Numbered from the stretch's first letter, positions 47,901 through 58,333 are shown. The stretch: DNA of 64,000 bases from an uncultured Pelagibacteraceae bacterium (GCA_902628525.1 CACOMZ010000002.1:29372-93371); one strand, 5' to 3'. Notes: generated from the sequence alone by a model not told the origin. Program-made: numbers and translations.

Positions 47901-47974
47901 GCTCCTGTAGTTAAATGGTATAACAAGTCATTGGTAATGACTAGTTCCCTGGTCAGTACAGGGTGGGAGCACCA
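47901..47974 (+). tRNA. tRNA-Thr (GGT)
   Basis: Acceptor GCTCCTG/TGGGAGC, D-arm GTTA/TAAC, anticodon arm AGTCA-TTGGTAA-TGACT, T-stem CCCTG/CAGGG, encoded CCA. Confidence 0.88.
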
Positions 47975-48709
47975 TTAATCCTTGAAAAAGATTTTTCTTA
48001 AAATAATAGTTGTAAATATTAACGCTAAAAAAGCAAGTAGAGGAATATATATATCTCTTGAAAATATTATCTCTGCAATACCTGGAACTTTTACATTTGA
48101 TTCTATAATTTTCTCTAATCCACTACCTATCGATGAAATCAAAAAAACTCCTGGTGTAATTCCTAAAAGGGTTGAGAAAAAATAATTTTTTAGTTTTACA
48201 TCAAAAAGCGTTGGCAAGAGACATTGAATTTGCCACGGAATACCTCCGACTAAACGAAAAATAAATAAGTAAATAAATTCTGATTTTTTAAATTTAATCT
48301 CAAGGTTTTTATATTTGTTTAAAAATTTTTTTCTTATAAGTGTTTTTAAAAAATAATTTCCAAATATATAAAGAAATGTTGCACCCACGGTCAATCCAAA
48401 AACTACAATAATAGTTCCTGTCCATTTTCCAAAAATAAAACCTGCTGTTAAAACTACTGGAGATCCAAAACCTAAGAAAGGGAAAACCCATAATATAGTT
48501 AATATCAAGAAAGAAATAGAGACCAAAAATAAATTAGAATTTTTTAGTTCTATAAAGTAAGTTCTATTAATTCTAATAAAATCATAAGAGGTAATTTCTT
48601 GAAGGCTAAATTTTGAAAAAAAGAAATACAAAAATAAACAAACAATTAATAAATAAGATAAGCCAATAAATAATTTAATTTTTTTTGTATTTTCCATGAT
48701 TCTTCTCAT
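47975..48709 (-). CDS. TVP38/TMEM64 (VTT/DedA-like) membrane protein
   Basis: Multiple TMs, GFGSPVVLTAGFIFGKWTGTIIVVFGLTVGATFLYIFGNYF, FRLVGGIPWQIQCLLP. Confidence 0.87.
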   Translation of the reverse strand: MRRIMENTKKIKLFIGLSYLLIVCLFLYFFFSKFSLQEITSYDFIRINRTYFIELKNSNLFLVSISFLILTILWVFPFLGFGSPVVLTAGFIFGKWTGTIIVVFGLTVGATFLYIFGNYFLKTLIRKKFLNKYKNLEIKFKKSEFIYLFIFRLVGGIPWQIQCLLPTLFDVKLKNYFFSTLLGITPGVFLISSIGSGLEKIIESNVKVPGIAEIIFSRDIYIPLLAFLALIFTTIILRKIFFKD

Positions 48710-48794
48710 TTTAATGCTTAATCTTCTATTTGCTATTTTAATTATTACTAATATAAAGGGGCAAAATTATTAAAAAACTTTATCAAATCTAATT

Positions 48795-48935
48795 ATGAAA
48801 AGAACTTATCAACCCTCAAATAAAAAAAGAGCTCGAAAACACGGCTTTCGTTCAAAGATGAAAACTAAAGGTGGAAAGAAATTACTAGCTAGAAGAAGAG
48901 CTAGAGGACGTAAATCATTAACAGTCTCGGTATAG
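48795..48935 (+). CDS. rpmH: 50S ribosomal protein L34
   Basis: [46 protein letters not shown]; not in ORF track because short. Confidence 0.97.
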   Translation: MKRTYQPSNKKRARKHGFRSKMKTKGGKKLLARRRARGRKSLTVSV

Positions 48936-48939
48936 TTCC

Positions 48940-49281
48940 ATGAAAAGCAAAATATTTGCTCTTTCAAAAAATGAGGAATTTAAAAATCTTCTAAAACAAA
49001 AAAAAGTTTCAAATAAATATGTAACTATTTTTTTTGGAAGATTACTAGATAAAAGCAATTCAAGATTAAATATTAGCTTTGTTGTAAAGAAAAAAATTGG
49101 AAATGCGGTTGTAAGAAATAAAATTAAAAGAAGATTAAGAAATATTATGAATGAAGCTGTTAAAAAAATAACAATAAACTTTAATTATTCATTCCTTGTT
49201 ATAGCCAAGTCTTCTATGCTAAATAATGAATACAAAATTATAAAAGAAAAACTATTTCAAGATTTTAAAAATTTAAGATAA
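48940..49281 (+). CDS. rnpA: Ribonuclease P protein component
   Basis: [24 protein letters not shown]; after rpmH. Confidence 0.95.
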   Translation: MKSKIFALSKNEEFKNLLKQKKVSNKYVTIFFGRLLDKSNSRLNISFVVKKKIGNAVVRNKIKRRLRNIMNEAVKKITINFNYSFLVIAKSSMLNNEYKIIKEKLFQDFKNLR

Positions 49282-49532
49282 TGGATATTTTTACCTCAAT
49301 ATTAATAAAATTAATCAAAGGTTATAAATACATAATTAGCCCTTTATTTGGTCATTCCTGTAGGTACCTACCTACATGTTCTGAATATAGTATTGATGCG
49401 CTTAAAGAGTATGGTTTTTTTAGGGGTTTGATTATGAGTATTAAAAGAATTTTATCATGCCATCCAATAAAATTTTTAGGTGGGGGTGAGGGGTTCGATC
49501 CTGTTAAAAAAGATATGAAAGTTAAAAAATAA
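49281..49532 (+). CDS. yidD: Membrane protein insertion efficiency factor YidD
   Basis: [35 protein letters not shown]. Confidence 0.95.
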   Translation: MDIFTSILIKLIKGYKYIISPLFGHSCRYLPTCSEYSIDALKEYGFFRGLIMSIKRILSCHPIKFLGGGEGFDPVKKDMKVKK

Positions 49533-51208
49533 TGGAAACAAGAAATATAATAGCTGCTATATCATTATCAGCAGCTGTAATAATTTTATATAGTCTTTTT
49601 TTCGCACCACCACCAATCACCAAAGAAATTATGGCTGAAAAAAAAACATCTGAACAAAATTCAGATGCACCTAGTCTAGATCAAAAAGAAAATTTTAATG
49701 AAATTTCTAGGGAAGAAGCATTAAGTAAAAGTGAAAGAATTCAATTTGAAAATGAAAGTATTATTGGCTCGATATCTTTAAAAGGTGCCGCGATAGATGA
49801 TTTAACATTTAAAGATTACAATATAAGTTTAGAAAGTAACGAAAAAATAAAATTACTATCTCCAAGAGATTCTAAAGAGGGGTATTTTATAGAAAGTGGC
49901 TTTATTACTTCAGATAAAAATATAGAAATTCCTAACTCTAACTCAATTTGGACTGTCTCTGGAAATAACAAATTAACTGATAATTCACCTATAAAATTAC
50001 GATGGTCCAATGATCAGGGTATCATTTTTGAAAAAGAAATTAAATTAGATGATAAATACTTATTCACTATTAATCAAAAAGTAATAAATACTACGAGTAA
50101 TAGGTATGATTTTTATTCCTATGGACAGATCATAAGAAATAAAACACCAGAAATTTCGAATTTCTATATTCTTCATGAAGGGCTAGTGGCAACACTTGAT
50201 GATGAACTTATAGAGGAAGATTATGATGATATACAAGAAAAGAAATTTACTAGAACTGCTAAAAAGGGCTGGCTTGGAATTGGGGATAAATATTGGATCA
50301 CCTCATTAATTCCACCTAAAGATCAAGAATTTAAAACTACATTTGATTACAAAAATAAATTCAGAGCTAATTTTGTAGCGACTGAGCCATTACAATTAAA
50401 TCAAAATTCTATTATAGAAGAAACGATCCAGATTATTGTTGCTGCAAAAAGAGTAGATGTAATAGATGGTTATGCAGAAACTTTAAAAATTGACAAATTT
50501 GATTTAACTATCGATTGGGGGTTTTTGTACTTCATCACTAAACCCTTATTTTTTGGAATAGATTATTTCTTTAAATTACTTGGAAACTATGGATTGGCAA
50601 TTATAGCTATAACTATTTGTATTAGGCTGGCCTTTTTTCCATTAGCAAATTTTTCTTTTAGGAGTATGGCTAAAATGAAAGCTTTACAGCCTGAAATGAC
50701 TAGACTTAAGGAAGTTCATAAAGATGATAAAATGAAATTACAGCAAGCAATGATGGCTCTTTATAAAAAAGAGAAAGTCAATCCTATGTCAGGCTGTTTA
50801 CCTATACTTGTACAAATTCCAGTTTTCTTTGCTTTATACAAAGTATTATTTGTAACAATTGAGATGAGACAAATGCCTTTTTATGGTTGGATAAAAGACC
50901 TCAGCGAACGTGACCCAACCAGTTTATTTAACCTCTTTGGTTTGTTGCCTTATGACGTGCCTTCTTTCTTAGTTATTGGAGCATGGCCAATCGCTATGGG
51001 AGTAAGTATGTGGATCCAACAAAAATTAAATCCTGCCCCAACTGACCCAATGCAAGCAAAAATATTTATGTTCTTCCCACTTTTCTTAACTGTTATATTG
51101 GCACCTTTTCCTGCGGGTTTAGTTATATATTGGACTGTAAATAATATTTTAACTATGGCACAACAAGTGTTCATTATGAAAAGAACGACGATTAAAACAA
51201 CAACTTAA
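49532..51208 (+). CDS. yidC: Membrane protein insertase YidC
   Basis: [47 protein letters not shown]. Confidence 0.97.
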   Translation: METRNIIAAISLSAAVIILYSLFFAPPPITKEIMAEKKTSEQNSDAPSLDQKENFNEISREEALSKSERIQFENESIIGSISLKGAAIDDLTFKDYNISLESNEKIKLLSPRDSKEGYFIESGFITSDKNIEIPNSNSIWTVSGNNKLTDNSPIKLRWSNDQGIIFEKEIKLDDKYLFTINQKVINTTSNRYDFYSYGQIIRNKTPEISNFYILHEGLVATLDDELIEEDYDDIQEKKFTRTAKKGWLGIGDKYWITSLIPPKDQEFKTTFDYKNKFRANFVATEPLQLNQNSIIEETIQIIVAAKRVDVIDGYAETLKIDKFDLTIDWGFLYFITKPLFFGIDYFFKLLGNYGLAIIAITICIRLAFFPLANFSFRSMAKMKALQPEMTRLKEVHKDDKMKLQQAMMALYKKEKVNPMSGCLPILVQIPVFFALYKVLFVTIEMRQMPFYGWIKDLSERDPTSLFNLFGLLPYDVPSFLVIGAWPIAMGVSMWIQQKLNPAPTDPMQAKIFMFFPLFLTVILAPFPAGLVIYWTVNNILTMAQQVFIMKRTTIKTTT

Positions 51209-52074
51209 TGTTGCGTATTAAAGAAGAAGACTTAAAAAAAATTCTACCAGGTAATGGTCCTTCAATAAGTGAAGTTAAAAAATATTTAGAAAAATATAAT
51301 AATGAATACATTATAGTTAAATGTGGTGGAAGTGTTTTAAATGATAATAATTTATTTAATGTATTTTGTAAAAATATAATAACACTTAGCAAAATTGGTA
51401 TAATACCAATAATTGTTCATGGTGGTGGTAAAAGAATAAGCAAAAAGTTAAATGAGTTGGGGATAGAAAGTAGTTTTATAAAAGGATTAAGAGTTACAGG
51501 AGAAAAAATAATTAAAGTAGTTGAGGATGTCTTAATTGAGTTTAATAAGGAAATTGTAGCATCCTTGGAGAGACAAGATTGTAAAAGTCAGAGCATTCAC
51601 ACTAAAGAAAATAATATTATTTTTGTGAGGAAAGACAATGAAGAATTAGGTTTTGTTGGTTCTCCTACAGAGATCAATAAATCTATAATTGAAAAAATAG
51701 TTAATAAAAAAAAAGTGCCTGTAATAGCTCCATTGGGGTTGGATTTAAATAACCAAATTTATAATATTAATGCGGATACAGCCGCTGGTTCAATAGCGAA
51801 AAAATTAAAAGCACGAAGATTGATTATCATGAGTGATGTAGAGGGTGTTTTGGATACTAATAATAAACTAATTACAGAACTAAATTCAAAATCTATTAAA
51901 AAATTAATAGAAAGTGAGACGATCACTGGTGGAATGATACCAAAAATTAATAACTGTTTAGATGTTGCCAGTAATGGTGTTAAAGGGGTGGTTATTATTG
52001 ATGGAAGAAAAAATCACTCACTTCTTTTTGAATTATTATCTGATAAAGGCTCAGGAACCTTAATAAGACAATGA
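51208..52074 (+). CDS. argB: Acetylglutamate kinase
   Basis: IVKCGGSVLNDNN, IVHGGGKRISKKLNELG, NADTAAGSIAKKLKA. Confidence 0.95.
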   Translation: MLRIKEEDLKKILPGNGPSISEVKKYLEKYNNEYIIVKCGGSVLNDNNLFNVFCKNIITLSKIGIIPIIVHGGGKRISKKLNELGIESSFIKGLRVTGEKIIKVVEDVLIEFNKEIVASLERQDCKSQSIHTKENNIIFVRKDNEELGFVGSPTEINKSIIEKIVNKKKVPVIAPLGLDLNNQIYNINADTAAGSIAKKLKARRLIIMSDVEGVLDTNNKLITELNSKSIKKLIESETITGGMIPKINNCLDVASNGVKGVVIIDGRKNHSLLFELLSDKGSGTLIRQ

Positions 52075-52742
52075 AAGAATTAAGAAATATTAAGAATATC
52101 TTGTTTGATTGTGATGGTGTTCTTTATGCTGATCTTGAAGGGGTATTTGGACAGGTCAGTAGAAAAATGACTCAATACATATCAAAAAAACTAAATGTAG
52201 ATTTAAAAGAAGCAAAGGAGTTGCAAACAAATTATTTTCACAAATATAACACTAGTCTAAATGGTTTAATGATACACCATAATATTCCCCCAAGAGAGTT
52301 TTTAGACTATGTACATGATATAAATTTAGATTTTTTAGAAAAAGATAAAATTTTAAGAAAAGAGTTAGAAAAAATTAATCTTAAAAAATTTGTATTTACT
52401 AATGGTAGCAGAGAACATGTTAAAAATATTACAACTCAATTAGGAATTGATGACCAATTTGATGGTGTATTTGACATTGTAGATGCTGAATATAGTCCAA
52501 AACCTGCAGCAAAAGCATTTGATCTAATGGTTAGAAAGTTTAAAATCAATCCAACTGAAACAGTCTATATTGAGGATATTGCAAAAAACTTATCAATTGG
52601 AAAAGAAAGAGGAGCAAAAACAGTTTGGTTAATCAATGATGAATACTGGGGTAAAAAAGAGTCTGATAAAGAATATATTGATTACAAAATAGAAAATCTT
52701 TCTTTATTTTTAAAAGAAATAAGGTTATTAAAAAACTCATAA
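52071..52742 (+). CDS. HAD-family hydrolase (pyrimidine 5'-nucleotidase type)
   Basis: ILFDCDGVLYADLEGVF, FTNGSREHVKNI, YIEDIAKNLSIGKERGAKTVWL. Confidence 0.9.
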   Translation: MKELRNIKNILFDCDGVLYADLEGVFGQVSRKMTQYISKKLNVDLKEAKELQTNYFHKYNTSLNGLMIHHNIPPREFLDYVHDINLDFLEKDKILRKELEKINLKKFVFTNGSREHVKNITTQLGIDDQFDGVFDIVDAEYSPKPAAKAFDLMVRKFKINPTETVYIEDIAKNLSIGKERGAKTVWLINDEYWGKKESDKEYIDYKIENLSLFLKEIRLLKNS

Positions 52743-52746
52743 AATT

Positions 52747-53574
52747 ATGAGTATTGAAAATATTATAAATGAAGCTTGGGATAACAAAGACCAAGTAAAT
52801 CAAAATTCGGATAAGTCTTTGAAAGATGCTGTAAATCAAATTATAGAGGATTTAGACACCGGAAGAGCAAGAATAGCAGAAAAGATTAAAGGTGAATGGG
52901 TTACACATCAACATCTTAAAAAAGCTATCATGTTAAGTTTTAGGATGTATCCAATGGAAAATTTAAACGGTCCGTATAGTAGCTGGTACGATAAAGCTCA
53001 TTTGCTTAAAGGAAAAACAGCTGGATGGACAAAAGAAGATCATGAAAAAGCTGGTTTTAGAATGGTACCTAACTCACCTGTTAGAAAAGGTTCATTTGTT
53101 GGTAAGAATGCAGTTTTAATGCCATGTTATGTAAACATTGGAGCATATATTGATGAAGGTACTATGATGGATACATTTAGTCGTGCAGGAAGTTGTTGTC
53201 AGATTGGAAAAAATTGTCATATCTCTGCTGGAACCGGAGTTGGAGGTGTATTGGAACCTGCTCAAGCATTACCAACAATTATAGAAGATAATGTTTTCTT
53301 AGGTGCAATGTCCGAGGTGGTAGAGGGTGTAATAGTTGGAGAAGGATCTGTTTTGAGTATGGGAATGTATATTGGACAATCAACAAAAATTGTTAATAGA
53401 AAAACTGGAGAAATAACTTATGGAAAAATTCCACCTTATTCTGTTGTTGTTCCAGGATCTTTGCCGGATAAAAATAATCTACAAGCGCCGTCTTTGTATT
53501 GTGCAGTAATAATTAAACAAGTTGACGAAAAGACAAGATCAAAAACATCTGTTAATGATCTATTAAGAGAATAA
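52747..53574 (+). CDS. dapD: Tetrahydrodipicolinate N-succinyltransferase
   Basis: VGKNAVLMPCYVNIGAYIDEGTMMDTFSRAGSCCQIGKN hexapeptide region. Confidence 0.96.
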   Translation: MSIENIINEAWDNKDQVNQNSDKSLKDAVNQIIEDLDTGRARIAEKIKGEWVTHQHLKKAIMLSFRMYPMENLNGPYSSWYDKAHLLKGKTAGWTKEDHEKAGFRMVPNSPVRKGSFVGKNAVLMPCYVNIGAYIDEGTMMDTFSRAGSCCQIGKNCHISAGTGVGGVLEPAQALPTIIEDNVFLGAMSEVVEGVIVGEGSVLSMGMYIGQSTKIVNRKTGEITYGKIPPYSVVVPGSLPDKNNLQAPSLYCAVIIKQVDEKTRSKTSVNDLLRE

Positions 53575-53578
53575 ATTA

Positions 53579-54721
53579 ATGAAAACTTATGATGAAATAA
53601 AATTAGCTCAGCAGCTAATAAGATTTCCTACGATCAAAACAGAAGATAAGGGTATAATAAAATTCTTATCAAAAAAATTAACTGCTATTGGTTTTAAATG
53701 TACAATAATAAAATCAAAAGGAAGTGGATCAAAACCAGCTCTTAATCTATACGCGAGATATGGTAAATCAAAGCCTCATATTATGTATTTAGGTCATACG
53801 GATGTTGTTACAAATCTTGATAACTGGAAAATTCCACCTTTTAAAGCCATTGTAAGCAAAGGATATCTTAATGGGAGAGGAGCTCAAGATATGAAAGGTA
53901 GTATAGCTTGCTGGATAAGTGCAGTAAGTAATTTTGTAAGACACAATAAATTTAAGGGATCTATTTCAATAACTATTTCTGCGGATGAAGAAACTACAGG
54001 ATTTGGTTGTCCAGCAATAATGAAGTACATAAGAAAAAAAGGTGAAAAAATTGATTTTTCTGTAGTTGGAGAACCATCTTCAAACAAATCTGTTGGTGAT
54101 GAAATAAGAATTGGAAGACGAGGTTCTATGAATGGAGTTATCACTGTATATGGAAAAAGCGGTCACTCTGCATTTTATGGCTCTTACATCAATCCTTGTA
54201 CTGCTTTAGCTAAAATAATTACTAAATTAAAAAGTTCTCCTTTAGATAATGGGACTAAATACATGCCGCCATCTAATCTAGAATTTACTAAAATGAATGT
54301 CGAAAATTTATCAGAAAATGTTGTTCCTCAAACAGCAAGCGCAAAATTTAATTTAAGATTTAATACTAAATATAAATCAACTACTTTAAAGAAGAAACTA
54401 AATAAAATAATTCATTCAGTTGCAAAAAAACAAAAATGTAGGACTAAAATAGAATACAGAGTAAGTGGTGAGGCTTTTTATACAGAACCAAATAAAGATA
54501 TTCTTATGGTAAAAAGTATTGTCAAAAAAGTAACTGGACTTTCAGCTAAATTAAACTGTAGAGGTGGAACTAGTGATAGTCGGTTTTTAGGATCAATACC
54601 AAGACTAGAACTTGGATTAAGAAACAACAGTATTCACCAAGTCAATGAAAGATCATCAATTTCAGATTTAAAAAAATTAACTTTAATATATTCAAATATA
54701 TTAAAAAATTACTTTAAGTGA
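53579..54721 (+). CDS. dapE: Succinyl-diaminopimelate desuccinylase
   Basis: MYLGHTDVV, GRGAQDMKGSIACW, SADEETTGFGCPAIMKYI, NCRGGTSDSRFL. Confidence 0.96.
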   Translation: MKTYDEIKLAQQLIRFPTIKTEDKGIIKFLSKKLTAIGFKCTIIKSKGSGSKPALNLYARYGKSKPHIMYLGHTDVVTNLDNWKIPPFKAIVSKGYLNGRGAQDMKGSIACWISAVSNFVRHNKFKGSISITISADEETTGFGCPAIMKYIRKKGEKIDFSVVGEPSSNKSVGDEIRIGRRGSMNGVITVYGKSGHSAFYGSYINPCTALAKIITKLKSSPLDNGTKYMPPSNLEFTKMNVENLSENVVPQTASAKFNLRFNTKYKSTTLKKKLNKIIHSVAKKQKCRTKIEYRVSGEAFYTEPNKDILMVKSIVKKVTGLSAKLNCRGGTSDSRFLGSIPRLELGLRNNSIHQVNERSSISDLKKLTLIYSNILKNYFK

Positions 54722-55641
54722 GTACCTGTATAATAACTTCAGATACATTTATCAATCATTTAACAGGAGATGGTCATCCTGAACGACCTGAAAGAATCAA
54801 AGCTATAAATGAAAAATTAAAAAAAAGAAAAGATCTAATTTGGGAAAAACCAAAAAAATTTGATCCAATTATATTAAAAAAAGCACATGATGAAAGTTAT
54901 GTAGACATGATTCAAAAAAGCTTTCCAAAAGAGGGATTAAAATTATTAGATGGTGATACTTTAATTTCACCAGGCAGTGAAAAAGCAATAATTGATGCAG
55001 TAGGGTGCGTAATTCAAGCAATTGAAGGTGTGGAGAATAAAATATTCAAAAATGCTTTTGTACCTGTTCGTCCTCCTGGTCATCATGCAGAAAAAAATAA
55101 AGCTATGGGTTTTTGTATTTACAATAATTGTGCGGTAGGAGCTCATTACCTAATCGAAAAATTTAAATATAAAAAAATAGCTATATGGGACCCAGATATT
55201 CACCATGGAAATGGACATCAAAGTATTTTTTGGAATAATAAAAATGTTCTATATTTATCAACTCATCAATATCCATTTTATCCAGGAACTGGTGGTGAAG
55301 ATGAAAAAGGTAATCATAATAATATTTTTAACGTACCTCTTCCAGCAGGAACAAGTTCTGAACAATATCTTAAAGCTCATGATCGAGTCATAAAAAGACT
55401 GATTAAATTTGAGCCAGAATTTTTATTAATTAGCATGGGATTTGATATGCATAAGAATGACGGTTTAGGGCAATTTAGACTAGATTCTAAAGATTTTTAT
55501 GAAATTACAAAAAGAACCTTGGCTGCTACTGACAAGTTCACTAGAGGTAAGGTGGTATCTGTTCTTGAAGGTGGGTACGACTTAAATGCTTTAGCTGAAA
55601 GTGCAAATGAACATGTAAACGCACTTATAGAATTCAATTGA
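54718..55641 (+). CDS. Histone deacetylase/acetoin utilization-family deacetylase
   Basis: GHPERPERIKAI, RPPGHHAEKNKAMGFCIYNNCAVGA, DPDIHHGNGHQSIF, SMGFDMHKNDGLGQFRL; GTG start overlapping dapE stop. Confidence 0.92.
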   Translation: MSTCIITSDTFINHLTGDGHPERPERIKAINEKLKKRKDLIWEKPKKFDPIILKKAHDESYVDMIQKSFPKEGLKLLDGDTLISPGSEKAIIDAVGCVIQAIEGVENKIFKNAFVPVRPPGHHAEKNKAMGFCIYNNCAVGAHYLIEKFKYKKIAIWDPDIHHGNGHQSIFWNNKNVLYLSTHQYPFYPGTGGEDEKGNHNNIFNVPLPAGTSSEQYLKAHDRVIKRLIKFEPEFLLISMGFDMHKNDGLGQFRLDSKDFYEITKRTLAATDKFTRGKVVSVLEGGYDLNALAESANEHVNALIEFN

Positions 55642-55671
55642 TTAATATCTGGTTCGTTGTAAATCACTCAC

Positions 55672-56160
55672 ATGAAATTATATAAAATTAAAAAGTCTGG
55701 AATTGATAATAATGGTAGAGGACTTTATGCTACGTGTGATATTAAAGAAGGAACTAAAATAATTGATTACGTTGGAAAACTAATAACAAAAAAACAAACG
55801 CAAGATTCTAATAAGTACGATAATAGTAAACCGATATATTTATTTACAATAAATAAGAGATACGATTTGGATGGAGATTTTCCATGGAATACCGCAGGTT
55901 TAATTAATCACTCTTGTGATAATAATTGTGATTACGATGGTAAAGGTCTAAAAATTTGGGTCAAAGCAATCAAGGACATAAAAAAAGGTGAGGAGTTTAC
56001 TTGCGACTATGGCTTCGGATTTGATGAGAATTACAAACAATTTAAATGTAAATGTAAATCAAAAAACTGTTGTGGTTATATTGTAAGAGCAGAGTCTAGA
56101 TGGCGAATAAATAAAAAATTTGCAATGAGTAACAAAAAAAATTTAATAGATAACTCTTAA
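55672..56160 (+). CDS. SET-domain protein (putative lysine methyltransferase)
   Basis: GRGLYATCDIKEGTKIIDYVG, GLINHSCDNNCDYDG, GEEFTCDYGFGF, post-SET CKCKSKNCCGYI. Confidence 0.9.
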   Translation: MKLYKIKKSGIDNNGRGLYATCDIKEGTKIIDYVGKLITKKQTQDSNKYDNSKPIYLFTINKRYDLDGDFPWNTAGLINHSCDNNCDYDGKGLKIWVKAIKDIKKGEEFTCDYGFGFDENYKQFKCKCKSKNCCGYIVRAESRWRINKKFAMSNKKNLIDNS

Positions 56161-56883
56161 TAAAAATAAACCACTAGGTGGTGCTGGAGGAGCACATAGT
56201 GTTCTTTTTTTTGACTTAAATCTTTTTTCAAAAGTTTTTAAATCCCATTTATTTTCACCTAAATATTTTAAACAACCAACCATAGATCTAACCTGATGTT
56301 GTAAAAATGATTGAGAACTAAATTGAAATTCAATTTTATTTTTTGAGGATTTAATTTTTATTGATTTGATTGTTTTCACTGGACTTTTTGCATTACAGCT
56401 TGAAGATCTAAATGTTGAATAATCATGAGTTCCTAATAATTTTTTTGCACCCTTTTTAATTATTTCTAAATTTAAAGGCCTTCGAACATGCCAAGATCTA
56501 TTTTTTTCAATTATAGGTTGGCTTATTTGATTATAAATAATGTATTTATAAATTCTTTGTTTTGCTGAAAATCTGGCATGAAATTTATTGTTTTTTTTTT
56601 TAATATTTTTAATTGCAATATCCTCTAAATTTAAAAAATGATTTATAGATTTCAAAAACTTAATTGTGTCAATTATTTTATTTTTACAATCAAAGTGTGC
56701 AGATTGCTCAAATGCATGAACACCTGCATCTGTTCTACCTTGACCATGTAAAATAATTTTTTCCTTTAATAATTTTGATAATTTTTCTTGAATTAATCCC
56801 TGAATAGTTAGACCTTTTTTTTGAGCCTGCCATCCTCTGAAGTTTGTTCCTAAGTACTCAATAAGTATTTGGTACCTATTCAT
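56143..56883 (-). CDS. truA: tRNA pseudouridine(38-40) synthase
   Basis: IEYLGTNFRGWQAQ, GQGRTDAGVHAFEQSAHFD. Confidence 0.95.
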   Translation of the reverse strand: MNRYQILIEYLGTNFRGWQAQKKGLTIQGLIQEKLSKLLKEKIILHGQGRTDAGVHAFEQSAHFDCKNKIIDTIKFLKSINHFLNLEDIAIKNIKKKNNKFHARFSAKQRIYKYIIYNQISQPIIEKNRSWHVRRPLNLEIIKKGAKKLLGTHDYSTFRSSSCNAKSPVKTIKSIKIKSSKNKIEFQFSSQSFLQHQVRSMVGCLKYLGENKWDLKTFEKRFKSKKRTLCAPPAPPSGLFLLRVIY

Positions 56884-57806
56884 TATAAAAATGAACCCTT
56901 TTTAATTTGTGTTCCTAATACAAATTCACCAATATTTTGAGGCTTTTTTCCTTGTCTTTGTATTTCTTTAATCTTTATTGATTTTTTATCTCCACATGAA
57001 ATTTCTAAGTAATTAGATATAACCTCACCAGGGTTTCCTTGTGCTTGTCCAATGTCTGCTTTTAAAATTTTATATCTCTCACCATTAAACATAAAATAAG
57101 CTCCAGGAGCTGGATAAAGTCCATTGATTTTGCCGATTATAATTTTAGCTTCTTCTTTCCAATTTATTTGTCCCTCTAACTTTTGAATTTTTGAAGCATA
57201 AGTAGCCAATGAATGATCTTGTTCTATAAAGTTAGCCTTATCCTCATATATATCATCTATGTTATCTAGAATTTTTTCTGCAGCTAAACTTGATAGCTTT
57301 TCACTTACATCCTGGGCATTTAAATTATTTTCTAAATTAATTTTATAAATATTACATACTGGTCCTGTGTCCAGTTGCTCCCCTATTTTCATAATACTAA
57401 TTCCTGTTTCTTTATCTAAATTCATAATTGATCTTTGAATTGGAGCGGCACCTCTCCACTTTGGAAGAATAGATGCGTGTATATTTATAAATCCTTTTTT
57501 AGTTAAGTTTAAAAATTCTTTGGGAATAATTTGACCATAGGCGACTACAATTGCTAAATCCGCATCTAGTGATTTAAAATATTCTAATTCTTTTTTATTT
57601 TCTTTTAGGGAGTTTGGGTATCTAAATTCTAAATTTAAGGTTTCAGAAATCTTTTGTATTGGAGATTTATTAATTTTTTGGCCTCTTTGAGATTTTTGTG
57701 GTGGTTGAGTATAAACACATTCAATTGGGTATCCATTTTGGTACAAAGATTTTAATATAGGAACAGAAAACATTGGGGTTCCCATAAAAATAATCTTTTT
57801 GACCAT
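56883..57806 (-). CDS. fmt: Methionyl-tRNA formyltransferase
   Basis: IIFMGTPMFSVPIL, NIHASILPKWRGAAPIQRSIMN. Confidence 0.96.
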   Translation of the reverse strand: MVKKIIFMGTPMFSVPILKSLYQNGYPIECVYTQPPQKSQRGQKINKSPIQKISETLNLEFRYPNSLKENKKELEYFKSLDADLAIVVAYGQIIPKEFLNLTKKGFINIHASILPKWRGAAPIQRSIMNLDKETGISIMKIGEQLDTGPVCNIYKINLENNLNAQDVSEKLSSLAAEKILDNIDDIYEDKANFIEQDHSLATYASKIQKLEGQINWKEEAKIIIGKINGLYPAPGAYFMFNGERYKILKADIGQAQGNPGEVISNYLEISCGDKKSIKIKEIQRQGKKPQNIGEFVLGTQIKKGSFL

Positions 57807-57808
57807 TT

Positions 57809-58333
57809 CTAAACTATTACTCTATTAAGATTTTTTTTATCTTTCGAAATTTTTTTTATTATTATATCTCTTTTTAATTTTGACAAATGATCAATAATAA
57901 GTTTTCCATCTAGATGATTAATTTCATGTTGAAGACAAGTAGATAATAAGCCATCACACTTGATATATTTTAATTTTCCTTCAAGATTAATATATTCAAC
58001 ATCACAAAGTTTTGGTCTTTCAATTTCAATAAAAGTATCTGGGATAGATAAACACCCTTCCTCATAAACTGACTTCTCATCACTAATTTTTTTAATTACT
58101 GGATTAATAAAACACATTGGATTTTTTTTTTCTTCCTTTGTGGAAACATCAATTACTAATATCCTTTTTAAGATACCAACTTGAACAGCTGCAAGACCAA
58201 TCCCATTAGAATTGTACATAGTCTCAAATAAATCCTTAACTAACCTTTTTTCGTTATCACCAACTTTTTCTATTGGATCCGAGGTTTTTTTTAAAAGCTC
58301 ATCAGGAACAGTTATAATTGGTTTAACACTCAT
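57809..58333 (-). CDS. def: Peptide deformylase
   Basis: GIGLAAVQVGI, EEGCLSIPD, LQHEINHLDGKLIID. Confidence 0.96.
   Translation of the reverse strand: MSVKPIITVPDELLKKTSDPIEKVGDNEKRLVKDLFETMYNSNGIGLAAVQVGILKRILVIDVSTKEEKKNPMCFINPVIKKISDEKSVYEEGCLSIPDTFIEIERPKLCDVEYINLEGKLKYIKCDGLLSTCLQHEINHLDGKLIIDHLSKLKRDIIIKKISKDKKNLNRVIV

Noticed and set aside
49480-49505. GGGGTTCGATCC, resembling a tRNA T-arm
   Set aside because: Lies inside yidD (encodes GEGFDP) and has no surrounding cloverleaf.
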